DNA of 64,000 bases from Haematococcus lacustris (taxonomy: Eukaryota > Chlorophyta > Chlorophyceae > Chlamydomonadales > Haematococcaceae), in the NCBI GenBank assembly GCA_030144725.1, contig JASKMD010000002.1:2328255-2392254 (forward strand), written 5' to 3'. Positions 45,475 to 55,749 of the stretch are shown in pieces (position 1 is the stretch's first letter; each line of letters opens with the position of its first letter). The translations under genes were made by a program, and so were the position numbers. The notes beneath the pieces were generated by a model that had not been told where the DNA came from, did no database searches, and worked only from the letters and a program-made list of their open reading frames with translations.

Positions 45475-45752
45475 AGGCTGGACATGTCCCCACCAAGCTG
45501 CCCTAGCTGTAGCCACAGACCACAGCAGCCAAGGCAAACAAAGAGGCTAGCAGCCAAGGCAAACAAAGAGGCATGAGAGGAGCAAAGACCAATAGGGCAC
45601 GACCGTTAAATTGAACATCTTGATGTTTGGGCCCTTTAACGTGGTTTAAAAAATCCTTAACGTGAAGTTAACACCTTGAGCCTAACACCCTGACGACCCG
45701 GAGTGCGATGGGAGTTTGGTAGAGGTCTTCCGGTGCATAATATACACGAATA
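45475..45752. other. Non-coding interval with a short direct repeat
   Basis: No gene. AGCAGCCAAGGCAAACAAAG occurs twice in tandem (about 45527 and 45548). Confidence 0.5.
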
Positions 45753-46225
45753 CCGTACTCTCCCTTTTGATTCGCGTCCGCGAATCGTTTTTTTGGCCTC
45801 GCGAAATCGCGAACGAGTAAACAATGTGATTTTTGGCCGAATCGCGAAGTGGTCAAACAATTACTTGACCTGCGTGGATGGTGCTGCGATGGAACGTTTC
45901 GTCGCACGTGGCATCAGTGCCGACGACGCAGCCGAAAATATGCTACGCCAGGTTGACCAACACGAAGATGGCCCTTGCACAGTGGCTGTGACTTGGTGAT
46001 CGGGTGGCTTGACTTGGTGACTTGTGCAGAAAGTGTCCACGGAGGATTGACATGTCATGCAAGGAATGGCTGTATTGAATATTTATAAGCACACCCACGT
46101 TGTCAAAGTTGTGTATTGCTGCAACTTTTGCATCGGGAAAAAGTAAACAATGTTTTTTTACTCGATCGGGAAAGAGTGTTTAATTATAGTTTTCGAGGCC
46201 TCGCGAATCAAAAGGGAGAGTACGG
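45753..46225 (+). mobile_element. Non-autonomous DNA transposon, copy 2 (TA target duplication)
   Basis: 473 bp with perfect 24-bp terminal inverted repeats (CCGTACTCTCCCTTTTGATT at the left, its complement at the right), each flanked by TA. Similarity continues inward imperfectly to the GAGTAAACAATG words. It is in the opposite orientation to copy 1 (27204-28281) and lacks the extra internal block. A 98-codon frame running from 45703 into it is conserved with copy 1. Confidence 0.9.
45780..45999 (+). CDS. Unknown ORF carried by the TA transposon, copy 2
   Basis: The frame within copy 2 reads RNRERVNNV, KWSNNYLTCVDGAAMERFV and DDAAENMLRQVDQHED, about 75 percent identical by eye to copy 1, with mostly conservative changes. 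It ends at a TGA at 45997. The open frame extends upstream to 45703, outside the element. Function unknown. Confidence 0.45.
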
Positions 46226-48420
46226 TACGCAACAAAGTACGCTCCCGGCACCTAAAGAGCCGCTGAGCCGCTAAGCAAGCCGCTGAGCAAGCCACGCAGC
46301 CATTGTGGTGGTCCTTTTGTTGTAGCGATGTTTGACACGGCTAGTTGCGCCTAGCATAGCAAGCACACAAGCTTGACTAGCTTGTTGACCTTTATCAATG
46401 CTGATGTTGTAATGTACCTCCCGTCGCGCCACAGAGAGCTGTAGCTCCACGGAGTATACTTAGCTAGTCCCGCTAGTGCGTAGAGTGCTTGACAAGCCCC
46501 GCAGCCTGACTTGCACGACTGCACTGACTTGCACGACTGACTTGCACGGCGCACTTTGTGCATTTGCTCTTGCGATGCTTGCCGCCATCATCCTTTCCAC
46601 CACCCCAGCTAACGGAACAATAGCGTCCTTGTTGTGAACATTTCAAAAATTCGGCCCCAAAGCTGCAGCCAACCCTCAAAGCTACAGCCGACCAGCCATG
46701 GCCTGCTCCAAGCAGAGTTACATCACAGCCCTGCAGCCGAGCACTGCCGCGGACAGGCTGCGTGTGTTCATTGGGTCGAACATTGGGGTCGCGGTTGCTT
46801 CGCCTTCCATCGCGACTGCGGAGCGAGACCTGGCGGTCGTGTTAAAGATTTGTTAAACTTTCTCCCTTATTTAAACCTTGTTAAAGATGGTTTAACAAAG
46901 CGGGTCACGCTCTAAAGACCAATGCACTCGGCAGCTGGACCTATCTCTTCTCCTCGTTGACGAAAGCAGTTCCCGCCTTGTCCGTCGGATGTCGCACTAA
47001 AAGCTGAAGTTTAAGCTCCAAAAGTCCAAACTTCGGCTGTCAGCCAACGTCCCGCGTTGAGGTAGCTCTGCTCCCTCCTTAACGACGCCAGCAACTCCAC
47101 AACAGCTCGATGACCCGCAACGGTCGTGTGCGGCACCCGGACCTCATTTGTATTCCGCTGGACAAAGTGGTGCCCGTTCAAGCCTGGGAAGGCTGTCCCG
47201 TTGCATCCCAATTTATATACCGCTGGGTGCGGGGGTGAGGTAGCTTAGCCAATCCGTGCGACCGAAGTCAACGCGAATTGATACCAAGGCCACCGCGTGG
47301 AGGTGCCTCACCGCCAGCCCCAAGCGGTTACTGTTGTTGTGTAGTACAAGTTGTTGTGTAATACTGTTCGTCAGGGACAGCCCCCCAAAAGTACATCATT
47401 GCCCTGAATGCTCTTACTTGCGCCTCCTTGTCTGTGCCTCTATTTGGCGCTGAAGCACGTTTGGCTGCGATTGCAACCAGGTCAACACAACAGCTAGCAT
47501 GAGCAACCATAAAGATACACATCATCTTACTACTGTATGCAACACTGATGTATTTAAACAATAGGTGCATGGTCCTCATCAAAACTCTGGGCTACAGGCT
47601 ACAATTTCACTTGGAACAAGCAAAGCAGGGGCAGGGGCAGTTATTGAAGCCATCCCAGGGGCGGGTTATGGCATTAGCGCCACTGTCTATTATGCACACT
47701 ATTGAAGCAAACATGGTGTGATGCATGCAGTGTGGTGTACTTATGTGTGCTACTTTGCCTAGGCACACTTTTAGGCTTGCATAAGTCCACAACACAATAT
47801 ACCTAGCGGAGCCTCCTTGTACTTTGCAGGAGAGGCTTGTTTAGCCTGCTTTGCATCACGCACACCTGCATGACACACCTGCATGACACAAGAGGTGCGA
47901 TGACAGGTGTTGCTGATGTACACGTTGCTCATCCTCTTAGCATGGCATGTCAACCAACCCCTGTGTTGGATTGGGTGGTTGTCGGAGAATGAAGCGTAGA
48001 CGTGAGAGTCCGCTTGTGTGTAGCCTGCATCAACATGCATCACATCTTTAACATAATAAGCAACATGACAGTTTGGATGACTGCATGTGTAGCGTGTCCC
48101 ACCGTGGTTGACACTGCAGGCTTGACCTTGACAGGTTTTCCTGTCATCAAGCTGACATACACAGATAAATGCCTAAGTTGAGCCACCCCGTTCCTCGTGT
48201 TCTCTTGATTCTTTACCGAAAGCCCCCGTTTTTTTTCGCGCATCGCGTTCTTAAGTTGTTACTAGGGTGGTTGTCGGGCCGCGTCGTGTTTGCGCGTTGT
48301 GGGAGGAGAGATCTCAACACTGCCGGGACCGCCGGTTTTGATACCATCCGGAGTTAAGTCCCGGCCGCGACTACCAGGAGCGTTTCGGGAAGCTTCCTCA
48401 ACGCTCCTAGATACCTTGGT
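46226..48420. other. Long intergenic stretch without supportable genes
   Basis: Mixed composition. Only small unrelated ORFs occur on both strands, none with a recognisable motif. TTAAAC/GTTTAA words cluster at 46840-46900, and short direct repeats (GACTTGCACGACTG) lie near 46505-46550. Confidence 0.5.
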
Positions 48421-48599
48421 GGGTAACAAAGATGGTGCAGTCGGTGCGCTGTGTCAAATGTGCGGCTGTCCGGCAGTAGCGCTTGCCATGTTGGGCGGAG
48501 GTTTTTGCAAGTATCAAAAAATGGCTTTTCTACTTGCAGAGCTCACGCCCCGGCCCTTGCTCAGATATTCACCGCTTCTGCCACACGCGCTAGGAGGTC

Positions 48600-49319
48600 C
48601 AGCAAAGCTTCTAACGGGGCACGCCACAGGGCTAGCATGCTTGCAGCCGCCGCTCGGGCCCTCTTTAAGTACAAGAGGGGGGTTGCGCGCCCCTCTGTGC
48701 GTGCTGTGGCAAAATAGCATGGCGTACCCCGCTCCACCCTCAACGACTTTATCAACATGGGGGTAAGGGTTGCTACAAGGGGAAGACCGACAGCTTTGAC
48801 TGAGGCAGAGGAGATGCAGCTGGTCAGCATTGTCAAGGGGGCTAAGCGCAGGGTATGGGGGTGACCAGATTGGACCTCCTTGGAGCAGTGCAGTGGGCCT
48901 ACGAGGTCCGTGTGAGCAAGGGCCTGCCACACTTCTCCCCTAATGCAAGCTTGAGCAGCAAATGAAGCCATTGGAATAATAATGAAATTACTAATATGAA
49001 TTAATATTGAAATAATACCGTGCTAAACGAAGCCATTGAAGCGTGCGTTTGCCAAGACGGGCCTATACCCCCCCAACAAGGAGCAGCTGCTGGCATCTGC
49101 CAAAGCCTCCATCCAGGCTGGCAAGAGCATGGTGACTCTAGTACCATGGAATTGCCTAAATGTCACCAACGATATGATGAATGCAGCTGTTAGTTGCTCA
49201 ATGGAGAAGCAACCTCCGTTGCATTTCCGGGCAGTGGACCAATGCTACAACAAACAGGAGCTGGAAGAGCAGGTTTCCATGAGGGCAGCTAAGTATGGCG
49301 GAGGGGCTCGCGTGTAGGG
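48600..49319 (+). pseudogene. Decayed pogo-like (psq-HTH/DDE) transposase
   Basis: 48640-48850 reads ALFKYKRGVARPSVRAVAK, an in-frame TAG, then HGVPRSTLNDFI and GRPTALTEAEEMQLV, which is the psq-type helix-turn-helix followed by the GRP-x-LT-x-EE signature of pogo/Tigger-like transposases. The frame breaks near 48860. After an AT-rich insert (48975-49020), 49036-49319 reads MKRAFAKTGLYPPN, the usual C-terminal end of DDE_1 transposases. The catalytic core between them is missing. It is dead, but its relatives could have moved the TA-flanked elements nearby. Confidence 0.72.
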
Positions 49320-49840
49320 GGGGGGGCACATCGTGATGCTTTAATTGTCGACTCACAACACAGCTTTTATGTGGATTTTTGGTGCCATCAGGGCCTCAAC
49401 TCCATAGTAATGACATGCCTGAAGTGGGGGTAGCAAGTGTCTGTGAGAGTTGGCCGTGACGGTGCTGACTCAACTTAGGTTACTTTAGTTTAAAAACCCA
49501 TATTTTCGGGTGGGCTCCACTTTCCGGGCTGCAGCTGCCCAACCACTTTGACTCGTGAAACAACATGGGCACTGACGGGTAGTAGACTCAAAGCTCTACA
49601 CGTGGGTATGAGTTGCTTGCCGAGCAGCCAACCCGTTGTGAGACTACAGTGTTTTCTGGAACAAAGTGGCTCAACTTAGGCATTTATCTGTGTATACCTC
49701 GTTTGCTGCGTTTATATTTTGTGACTATGATTGGAGGCTCTGCACTCACAAGCACAACATACTTGACATACACAAACATGTTGAGATGCATTGTTTCAGG
49801 TAGTTGTAGGCTTTGCTATGTTTACTACTTGTGTACACCT
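49320..49840. other. Intergenic, nothing recognised
   Basis: No supportable gene, repeat or RNA. Confidence 0.5.
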
Positions 49841-50230
49841 ACTTGATGTGACAAACACATTGTACAGGTTCCGCAGGCACTCCATGCCCTGTGGCACATC
49901 ACAAGATTCCACTACCCCCAAGGCAGACAGGCCTGGGTAGTGATCTGTGGCCTTGTTGTAGACTGTGACCCATTCCTCCTCAGCCTGCTCAGTCTTGTCG
50001 TTGAATATGTCCCGTGTTTTTGCCACCAGCCTGTGTGCAAGTATGCATGAATGTGGGTGATCTTTAGCAGGGTGCAGCAGTTCTAGTTGTGGCTGTAGGG
50101 TGGCAATGGCACACTCACTGCTGCACTAAAGCTGTCAGTGCAACTTCTGATGGAGGGCGGGTGCTTTTGGACAGGTCCATGCCCATGATCATGAAGGCAA
50201 CGATGATCCACTCCCTGGCTTTGTCCAATT
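49841..50230 (-). CDS. Unknown gene fragment, two possible exons
   Basis: Minus strand 50230-50125 reads REWIIVAFMIMGMDLSKSTR and SEVALTALVQQ followed by a GTGAGT-like donor. After a candidate CACACAG acceptor near 50033, 50032-49850 reads RLVAKTRDIFNDKTEQ, EEEWVTVYNKATDHYPGL and GMECLRNLYNV. The composition is protein-like in both. No family recognised; in this context it may be part of a transposon gene. Confidence 0.35.
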
Positions 50231-50597
50231 AGCATCCTGCACTCCACAACGTCATTTTATGTTAAGTCAATACTTCTATGCTATATGTGCATTGTGTTGT
50301 ACCATCAAATTCATCACTGCTTTCACGACAGGCGACACGAATGAGGACAACCTCACGGGTTTGCCCTTCGCATCCGCGCCAATGAAGTTGCCGCTGTTGA
50401 ACGCAACTGGGAAGGTACCGCTTGCAATTGACATAGTTGTCCGTTATGGTGGGCTTATATGTGTTCTGTGGCTCTAATTCACTCGCCTTAAGGTAGTGGA
50501 CTTCACCGAAGGTCATGCAAGTCGTGATATTTCTTGTTTTGGGTGACCTTAGGCTACATTGAAAGGAACACATGCTCGGTACGTGGTGAGCTGCTGC

Positions 50598-51066
50598 AGG
50601 CACCAATGCAGGCACGACTGCAGGCACGTGTGCAAGCACTGACGCAGTCACGGGTGCAGTCACGGGTACATACACGAGTGCAATCACGGGTGAAGTCACG
50701 GGTGCAGTCACAAGTGCAGTCATGGGTGCAGTCACAGGTGCAGTCACGGGTGTAGTCCCTGGTGCAATCACGGGTGCAGTCCCGGGTGCAGTCACGGGTG
50801 CAGTCACGAGTGCAGTCACGGGTGCAGTCACGAGTGCAGTCACGGGTGCAGTCACGGGTGCAGGCACGGGTGCGGTCACGGGTGCAGTCACGGGTGCAGG
50901 CACGGGTGCAGTCACAGGTGCAGTCACGGGTGCAATCACGGGTGCAGTCAAAAGTGCAATCACGAATGCAGTCACGGGTGCAGTCACGAGTATAGTCACG
51001 AGTGCAATCACGAGTGCAGTCAAGAGTGCAGTCGAGAGTGCGGTCCCGTGTGTGAGTGGGTGCATG
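50598..51066 (+). repeat. 12-bp minisatellite, palindrome arm A
   Basis: About 36 imperfect copies of GGGTGCAGTCAC. As 12 is divisible by 3 and the unit has no stop, long QSRV, GAVT and APVT frames result and are not genes. The same unit forms the outer end of arm B in inverted orientation. Confidence 0.95.
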
Positions 51067-51253
51067 ACTGTAGGATTGGCTCACCATAGCGTGCGGCGAA
51101 GGTACGTTGTTGGTAGGAGAGCTGGTGCTGTGCATCATGTCTCCTGCAGTTGTGACAGCATTTCAACGGGGCTGTGCAAGTGAGACATGCGGTTGCACGG
51201 GCGGCATGCGCATACAATCCATGTCAGAGGTGACGTGGGACATACCGTGCATA

Positions 51254-53119
51254 GCGTTGGTCTTGAGAAGAAGAAGAAGACTACGCCGGTATTCACCGGC
51301 GTGCATTAAGGGAGGAGCAGCCGCCTGGGGCGCGGCCTGCTCCCACCATCAAGCTCGAGAAGTAGCCGACCCCCTACCCCCCCCCCTTTCTAGTAGCTCT
51401 AAGTCTGTAACTTGTTTTGGCAATGGTGTGGGCTGTTTCTACCGCATGTCTCGTGAGCTTGTTTAGTAGCTTTGTGGCGTTGGTTTGAGCGACCCCAAGG
51501 GCTATGAGGTGTTGACGTGTGTGTATTTCATAGGTAATACCGCCTATACCCAGTAGGATTGGTCTGATCTCAACCATGTGGCCTATCTTGCGCATGGTGT
51601 GTGCCAGTTTTGTGTGTTGGTTCAGGGCCTTGTCCAGTTGCTCCATCCACCTCGAGTCCGCACAGTATTTGATTTCTATGATGGTGATCCGTTTAGTGGC
51701 TTTGTCGCGTTTGCCCGTCTTCTTTTGAGGCGTCACCATGATTATGTCCGGTCTGGTAGTGTTTTTGGTCGCTGTTGGTTTCATGCCGAGTGCCCGTAGC
51801 GTGGTGTGTAGTGTGTCGTTAGGGAGGTCAAGGTTTTCTGTAGCGCCTTTCTCCCAGCTGCCGGTGTCCGCAAACCGGATGCATCCGCCCAGGGTTCCTT
51901 TGCTGATGGCTTTGGCGATGAGGCGGCCAGCTCCGTTGTGCCTTTCTTGCACGAGTGGCAGGGTCTCGTTGCAGCCCGAGAGCAGGTGTGTGGCACTGTC
52001 GGCCTCCCCACAGAGGGGGCAGCGGTCGTCTGTCGCCTGCTTCCAACGCATAGCTAGTTTTTGGTTGTATAGTCCTCCGGTACGGTAGAGTAGGGCGGTC
52101 CTTTGCGCAGGGGTGGAGATGGTCACACTCATCACTCTTTCGCCCGCTCCTTTTGCCGCGGCTTTGGTGATGTCTTGGGTCATCTGGTAGTAAATGCTGT
52201 CTTGGTTGGCGAGGCCTAGCTTGTGCTTGCTGTGCATGTGTGCTCGTACGCTGTGTCGACAGTCCGGCAGTGGGGCGAGGTTTTCGCCGTCGGTCCCGTT
52301 GTTTAGCCAGATACCTCTCTCCTTGGGTGTGGTCGGGTGGTACTTTAGTGTGTTTGCCTGCTCCGGGTGTAGCGCTGCATGTTTAGCGAGGGCATCAGCG
52401 CCTTCGTTGCCGATGATGCCTGAGTGGGCCCGGACCCTGTAGAATTGGGTTGTGACGGGGTTGGCGATGATGAGGGTGGCGATGTCCGTCAGGATGTCGT
52501 TGTGTCTATGATTGATGAGGGACATCGGGTTAGCCAGGGCTCGGCGGATCTGATAGAGAGAGCATAGGCTGTCGGTGGCGATGCGTCTGGCCCCTGCTTT
52601 AAGTGCCGCGTGTATCGCTGTGAGTTCTGCCTTGTTGATGGTGTTGTTCTCTGGGTCATTCATCGCAATGGTAAGTAGGGCGTTGCTTTCCGGAATATAG
52701 ACCCTCGCCCCGACGCGCGCCGGGTCTGGCTCGGATGTCTTAATGCAGCTGCCGTCAGTGTACGCTATCGTGGTCCATTCGGTGATGGCCATCCGCGGTA
52801 GCGTGGTGGAGTGGTGCGTGAGCTGGTGTTGGCTGCGTGTGTGCCCCAGCGTGGGTAGAGCCCTGTCCAGCGGGAGGCGGAGGTGCTGTTTGTGGCCACT
52901 GGGGAGGGTGGCTGGCTGTTTATGATTGTGTGGTCTGCGAAGGAGAGGGTGTGTCTCCCTGTCCGGGTGTAGGGCAGTGGCTGTGCTAGCCATCCATCCT
53001 TGTGGGTTGCCTTTGGTGGTGAGTAGTTGCCCTGCTTCATTCCATATGACGTACACGAGGAGGGTGGCGTGTTTGCCAAGTTTGGAGCAGTTGGTATTGT
53101 TGAGGGGCGTTGGTCTTGA
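51254..53119 (-). mobile_element. LINE copy 2, 5'-truncated
   Basis: About 1.84 kb (51267-53106) on the minus strand, flanked by a 13-bp duplication GCGTTGGTCTTGA at 51254-51266 and 53107-53119. Its 3' end has a TTC-repeat tail after GTAGTC and a stem CCGGTGAATACCGG. The inverted arm B keeps the uninterrupted target (about 53897-53915), an internal empty site. Confidence 0.95.
51374..53106 (-). CDS. LINE protein C-terminal part, copy 2: RNase H, Cys/His cluster, PD-(D/E)XK-like nuclease
   Basis: An uninterrupted frame to 51374, 5'-truncated. RNase H shows IAYTDGSC, NKAELTAIH, IATDSLCSL and GNEGADALA (all four acidic positions). Then come CPLCGEADSATHLLSGC, and RPDIIMVTP with IIEIKYC in the nuclease-like domain. 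It is homologous to copy 1 across its whole length but diverged, so it belongs to a related subfamily rather than being a recent duplicate. The PHD region is lost by truncation. Confidence 0.88.
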
Positions 53120-53462
53120 TGTTGTTCAGCATGATACCGTTGCTCGCTCCATTCAGCTTAAGCATTTCCTCCAAGGGGGCTTGGTGCCAGCAAACCAGCA
53201 TGGCAACATCGTACAGCTTGGGTCCATTGGTGCCCACCAGAGCGATCCAGACGTCCATTGCCTCCCGCGTTACCAGTATTACAGTGGCACATGCGTGAAA
53301 ACCGCACGGAGGTGAGAGGTGTTGTGGGCAATCACATGTACACATGCCTGGATCATGTGTCGTGTTCAAGCAATGACAAGCGCAACAACAGCCAGGACAA
53401 GGCTCCAGCTGGGAGCAAGATGACGACACATGATCCAGGTAAATGATGACACATACTAGCAT
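53107..53462 (-). CDS. Unknown conserved frame in palindrome arm A
   Basis: Reads CTCDCPQHLSPPCGFHACA, then VTREAMDVWIALVGTNGP, MLVCWHQAPLEEMLKLNGAS and GIMLNNIKTNA, where LINE copy 2 interrupts it. Almost identical in arm B. Function unknown; no domain recognised. Confidence 0.4.
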
Positions 53463-53659
53463 GCAAGGTAAGACTGAGTCCGTACATCAACGACGCCTCG
53501 ATGCGCCTTGCCTCGACGCCCGAAGATGCACACACAAAATATAAGACGTTGCTTCGCTTGCACAGGGTCCACACTGTACGTCATCCAACAGACAGCGGCG
53601 CTGAAGCGCGTCGCAACACACGCCCCTCATTCTGCGCTAAAGCACACAAAAGGTGAGCT

Positions 53660-54081
53660 GTGCGATAGTGGCATGTGTACATGTGATTGCCCACAACACC
53701 TCTCACCTCCGTGCGGTTTTCACGCATGTGCCATTGTAATACTGGTAACGCGGGAGGCAATGGACGTCTGGATCGCTCTGGTGGGCACCAATGGACCCAA
53801 GCTGTACGATGTTGCCATGCTGGTTTGCTGGCACCAAGCCCCCTTGGAGGAAATGCTTAAGCTGAATGGAGCGAGCAGCGGTATCATGCTGAACAACATC
53901 AAGACCAACGCTGTGCACGGTATGTCCCACGTCACCTCTGACATGGATTGTATGCACATGCCGCCCGTGCAACCGCATGTCTCACTTGCACAGCCCCGTT
54001 GAAATGCTGTCACAACTGCAGGAGACATGATGCACAACACCAGCTCTCCTTCCAACAACGTACCTTCGCCGCACGCTATGG
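53660..54081 (+). CDS. Unknown conserved frame in palindrome arm B
   Basis: The intact counterpart of the arm A frame. 53660-53922 encodes VTREAMDVWIALVGTNGP ... NNIKTNAVH. A GTATGT donor (53923) and a TGCAG acceptor before 54023 allow joining to HGDMMHNTSSPSNNVPSPHA, followed by a GTGAGC donor at 54081. It is then followed by the minisatellite. No family recognised; possibly part of a repeat-borne gene. Confidence 0.42.
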
Positions 54082-54101
54082 TGAGCCAGTCCTACAGTCA
54101 T

Positions 54102-55060
54102 GCACCCACTCACACACGGGACCGCACTCTCGACTGCACTCTTGACTGCACTCGTGATTGCACTCGTGACTATACTCGTGACTGCACCCGTGACTGCATT
54201 CGTGATTGCACTTGTGCCTGCACCCGTGATTGCACTCGTGACTGCACTCGTGACTGCACTCGTGATTGCACTCGTGACTGCACCCGTGATTGCACTCGTG
54301 ACTATGCTCGTGACTGCACTCGTGACTGCACTCGTGATTGCACTTGTAACTGCACTCGTGACAACACCCGTGACTGCACTCGTGATTGCACCCGTGACAA
54401 CACTCGTGACTGCACCCATGACTGCACCCGTGACTGCACCCGTGATTGCACTCGTGACTGCACTCGTGACTGCACCTGTGACTGCACCCGTGACTGCACC
54501 CATGACTGCACCCGTGACTGCACCCGTGAGTGTACCCGTGATTGCACCCGTGATTGCACTCGTGACTGCACTCGTGACTGCACCCGTGACTGCACCCGGG
54601 ACTGCACCCGTGATTGCACCTAAGACTGCACCCGTGATTGCACCCGTGATTGCACTCGTGACTGCACCCGTGACTGCACCCGTGACTGCACCCGTGACTG
54701 CACCCGTGACTGCACTCGTGACTGCACTCGTGACTGCACTCGTGACTGCACTCGTGACTGCACTCGTGACTGCACCCGTGACTGCACGCGTGACTGCACC
54801 CGTGACTGCACCCGTGACTGCACCCGTGACTGCACCCGTGACTGCACCCGTGACTGCACCCGTGACTGCACTCGTGACTGCACCCGTGACTGCACCCGTG
54901 ACTGCACCCGTGACTGCACCCGTGACTGCACCGGTGACTGCACCCGGGGCTGCACCCGTGATTGCACCCGGGACTGCACCCGTGATTGCACTCGTGATTG
55001 TACCCGTGACTGCACCCGTGACTGCGTCAGTGCTTGCACACGTTGCTGTAGTCGTGCCTG
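54102..55060 (-). repeat. 12-bp minisatellite, palindrome arm B
   Basis: About 79 copies of the same 12-bp unit (GTGACTGCACCC on the plus strand), with GTGATTGCACTC-type variants that form higher-order blocks. Artefactual ORFs TRDC, APVT and QSRV span it. Confidence 0.95.
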
Positions 55061-55222
55061 CATTGCACCATATACATACTGACTTAATTGCACCATATAC
55101 ATGCAGCCATATACATATTGACCAGTAAACACTTGCCACCTGTTGTGCATCCATGTGGCTACAGTGCAGTAGCCACTTGTCACCTGCTCTGTAGTGTCAC
55201 CTCACCTGCTACTGTGCATCCT

Positions 55223-55310
55223 AGTAACCCTAACCCTGGTAACCCTAACCCTAACCCTAACCCTAACCCTAACCCTAACCCTAACCTTAACCTTAACCCT
55301 AACCCTAATC
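55223..55310 (+). repeat. Interstitial telomeric repeat (CCCTAA)n
   Basis: About 13 units of CCCTAA with a few CCTTAA variants, i.e. TTAGGG-type telomere repeat read from the other strand. It lies between the minisatellite end and a SINE, so it is internal. Its type matches the TTAGGG telomeres I recall for some Chlamydomonadales rather than the plant TTTAGGG type. Confidence 0.95.
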
Positions 55311-55353
55311 TGGGCAGCAGACGCAGGGTGTGAGCCAGGTATCAACCGGCTGG

Positions 55354-55749
55354 TATCAACCGGGTCAGGACCCGAAGCAAGTAGCACCCCATGCAACAGG
55401 TGTGATTCAGTATCTACAAACCTCCCTCTTCTTGCGAGAGGACGGGGGATCGACACCCGCAAGTGGCCAAAAATATTTGGCGTAATCGATTTCTCTTGAG
55501 GGCAGTGCCCGCCATCGTGCGGGGTGGGAGCAGGAGTGGAGTAGGCTAATTTCCTATGAATCTCAGGAGGGTAGACACGTTTCCGAGCCAGGGCGTGTCG
55601 TGCTGTGAGAGCGCCCTTTAGGCATACGTCAGCCTGCGGGGGCCCCTCCCATGGTGTGAAAGACCAGAAGCGGCGCGCGGTTCCTTAGTGCACGCCCCCT
55701 GAAGCTTCGGGGGGAGTAGTCTTTCTTTCTTTTCTTTCTTTCTTTCTTA
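55354..55749 (+). mobile_element. tRNA-derived SINE copy 2
   Basis: About 395 bp on the plus strand, roughly 93 percent identical by eye to 44558-44937. The A-box-like stretch is TGTGATTCAGTATC (55401 on) and the B-box GGATCGACACC (55447). The 3' end is the GCACGCCCCCTGAAGC stem, GTAGTC and a (TTTC)n tail. No clear duplication found. Confidence 0.88.

Larger units (their letters stand above)
50598..55060. repeat. Imperfect palindrome with LINE in one arm
   Basis: Arm A (50598-53348) and arm B (53670-55060) are inverted copies around a 321-bp spacer. From the centre outward both carry the same frame (TREAMDVWIALVGTNGPKL, MLVCWHQAPLEEMLKLNGAS), the same candidate splice sites, the segment QQRTFAARYGEP and the 12-bp minisatellite. 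Arm A is longer because LINE copy 2 sits in it; the minisatellite is longer in arm B. The spacer itself contains a short inverted pair (TGGATCATGTGTCG at 53350 and its complement near 53427). Confidence 0.9.

Noticed and set aside
46634..46915. 93-codon plus-strand ORF
   Set aside because: No conserved features, and the end is made of TTAAAC-type repeats.
50554..55183. Long QSRV, TRDC, APVT and GAVT repeat proteins
   Set aside because: The 12-bp minisatellite is open in all frames on both strands; the frames have no support beyond the repeat. A coded repeat tail of the arm B gene cannot be fully excluded.
55223..55310. Considered a chromosome end
   Set aside because: Unique and transposon sequence continues for almost 9 kb beyond it, so the tract is internal.
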